Shown: piece after piece, positions 62,792 to 64,000 of the stretch
Layout of the letters: each line of letters begins with the position of its first letter
Position numbering within the stretch: position 1 is the first letter of the stretch
Source of the DNA: Acholeplasmataceae bacterium UBA5769
GTDB taxonomy: Bacteria > Bacillota_I > Bacilli_A > Acholeplasmatales > Acholeplasmataceae
Direction: 5' to 3'
Assembly (NCBI GenBank): GCA_002418725.1
Contig: DIER01000042.1
Coordinates: 3,555-67,554 of the forward strand
DNA length: 64,000 bases
Translations under genes and position numbers: made by a program
Notes under the pieces: model-generated
What the model saw: the letters and a program-made list of their open reading frames with translations, nothing else
What the model was told of the DNA's origin: nothing
The model's database searches: none

Positions 62792-64000
62792 ATGAATCTA
62801 TTATTTAATGAATTACCGATTTTAGAAACAACAAAACAGGCAATTGAGGCTTTAGGATTGGTCGAAACAACGTCCATTCAGCATCACGCAATCCCTAAAA
62901 TGTTAGAGGGAAAAGATCTCATTGGCCAAGCACAGACAGGAACAGGTAAAACCTTCGCGTTTGCTATTCCTATTTTAGAGAAGTTGGACTTAACAGATGA
63001 CCACATTCAAGCGCTCATCATCTGTCCAACCAGAGAACTGACACTTCAGGTGTATAAAGAGTTTATTAAACTAGTCAAATTTAACAAAGCCATTCGAGTC
63101 ACCTCCATTTATGGTGGTGAATCGTACAATAAACAGTTTAAAGCTCTTGCAGAAAAGCCACACATTGTTGTTGCTACACCAGGAAGAGCGATTGACCATC
63201 AGGATAGAGGTACCATTGATTTTTCAAGAGTCAAAGTTCTCGTGATGGATGAAGCCGATGAAATGTTAAAGATGGGCTTCCAAGAAGATTTAGAACGTTT
63301 ACTTAAAGATACACCCAGTGAACGTCAAACTGCACTTTTTTCAGCAACCATTCCCCCTTTCATCAAGAAGGTCGCTGAGAAGTATCAACATCAACCAGAA
63401 ATCGTTAAGATTGAAACACCAACGTTAACGGTTTCTAAGATCGAACAAATTGTGTACCATGTTAAAAAATCTGACCGTGATCATTTGCTCATTCGTGTGC
63501 TAGATTACTATCAACCAGGATCGGCGATTATCTTCGCAAACACCAAATCCGATGTTGACCAACTTTCAGATTATTTGCAAAAAAATCATTACGAGGCAGA
63601 TGCGCTACATGGCGATCTCAAACAGTCACAACGTGACTACGTGATGAACCGTTTTAGAGTGAAAAAACTCAAATATTTGATTGCGACCGATGTCGCTGCC
63701 AGAGGACTTGATATTTCTCACGTCGATATGGTCATCAACTATGAAATTCCTTTCGAAGATGAGGTTTACGTACACCGTATTGGTCGTACAGGACGTGCGG
63801 GTAAATCCGGAATGTCTGTATCCCTTGTTTATCCATCCATGAGAGGAAAGCTTCAAATGATTGAACGCTTTATCAAAGCGAAAATGATTGAAAAAGCGAT
63901 TCCAACGGAAGCTGAAATTGCTGAAAAGATGGAAAAGCGCAATTACAAAGCCATCAAGGATCTTGTTTCAGCAAACGAGAAATCCCATGATGTGATGATT
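62792..64000 (+). CDS. DEAD-box RNA helicase (CshA/DeaD type), 3' end cut off
   Basis: 403 codons are in the window and the frame is still open at base 64000. Motifs: AQTGTGKT, PTRELT, MDEADEML, FSATI, HGDLKQSQRD, ATDVAARGLD, HRIGRTGRAG. It unwinds RNA duplexes in ribosome assembly or decay. GAGG precedes the ATG. Sequence after the core (from about residue 360) begins the C-terminal extension. Confidence 0.97.
   Translation, partial: MNLLFNELPILETTKQAIEALGLVETTSIQHHAIPKMLEGKDLIGQAQTGTGKTFAFAIPILEKLDLTDDHIQALIICPTRELTLQVYKEFIKLVKFNKAIRVTSIYGGESYNKQFKALAEKPHIVVATPGRAIDHQDRGTIDFSRVKVLVMDEADEMLKMGFQEDLERLLKDTPSERQTALFSATIPPFIKKVAEKYQHQPEIVKIETPTLTVSKIEQIVYHVKKSDRDHLLIRVLDYYQPGSAIIFANTKSDVDQLSDYLQKNHYEADALHGDLKQSQRDYVMNRFRVKKLKYLIATDVAARGLDISHVDMVINYEIPFEDEVYVHRIGRTGRAGKSGMSVSLVYPSMRGKLQMIERFIKAKMIEKAIPTEAEIAEKMEKRNYKAIKDLVSANEKSHDVMI

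Noticed and set aside
1..64000. CRISPR array, transposase or prophage
   Set aside because: No regularly spaced repeats, no cas genes, no transposase or integrase motifs, no structural phage genes were found.

Overview
The window looks like a chromosomal segment of an Acholeplasma-like mollicute (order Acholeplasmatales). It is AT-rich and gene-dense, and its housekeeping proteins are of Firmicutes/Tenericutes type (RNase J, RqcH, omega, long HPF, CvfB, the rimP-nusA-ylxR-L7Ae-infB-rbfA cluster). UGA is a stop codon here: several genes end in TGA, tryptophan is encoded by TGG, and prfB (RF2) is present. That argues against Mycoplasma or Spiroplasma. The genus is inferred from gene content, not proven.

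Positions 1-3000 form an AT-richer accessory stretch. It holds the 3' part of a DUF6933-type gene and a solitary nuclease-helicase fusion (835-2673) flanked by long gene-free sequence. From 3000 to 13500 lie a double-GNAT acetyltransferase, a chromate transporter, a YdeI-like protein, a DUF402 phosphatase, an ArAE/FUSC membrane protein and a CPA2 cation/H+ antiporter read from a c-di-AMP (ydaO) riboswitch. These are followed by tRNA-Gly and a tight three-gene operon: DUF1538 membrane protein, tandem PII-like protein and M50-like membrane protein. tRNA-Thr follows.

From 13800 to 25300 there are a secreted EndoI nuclease, a heterodimeric ABC exporter, a cold-shock protein, a lysine-type riboswitch ahead of an amino-acid ABC importer, a Fic protein, CvfB, and ProS. 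From 25300 to 42000 come YidD, an EF-G paralogue, a ComFC remnant next to hpf, sodA, rqcH, gmk-rpoZ, uvrC, an exonuclease, RNase J, coaD, an aldo/keto reductase, and a zinc/manganese-type ABC importer operon that ends in its own Fur-family regulator. Two 7-1-7 palindromes sit on that operon's promoter.

From 42000 to 64000 come the translation cluster rimP-nusA-ylxR-L7Ae-infB-rbfA, then priA-fmt-pgpA, a membrane protein with a decayed HD-GYP domain, and metK behind a SAM-I riboswitch. These are followed by lemA, secA-prfB, a YitT-like protein, an S41 protease, recX, an amidohydrolase, a DsbA-like protein and a DEAD-box helicase cut by the window end.

Most of the window is ordinary core genome. 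The parts most worth a second look are the solitary nuclease-helicase, the DUF1538/PII-like/M50 operon, the c-di-AMP riboswitch on the antiporter, the decayed HD-GYP membrane protein, and the metal-uptake operon with visible paired operators. I saw no CRISPR array, transposase, prophage or replication origin.
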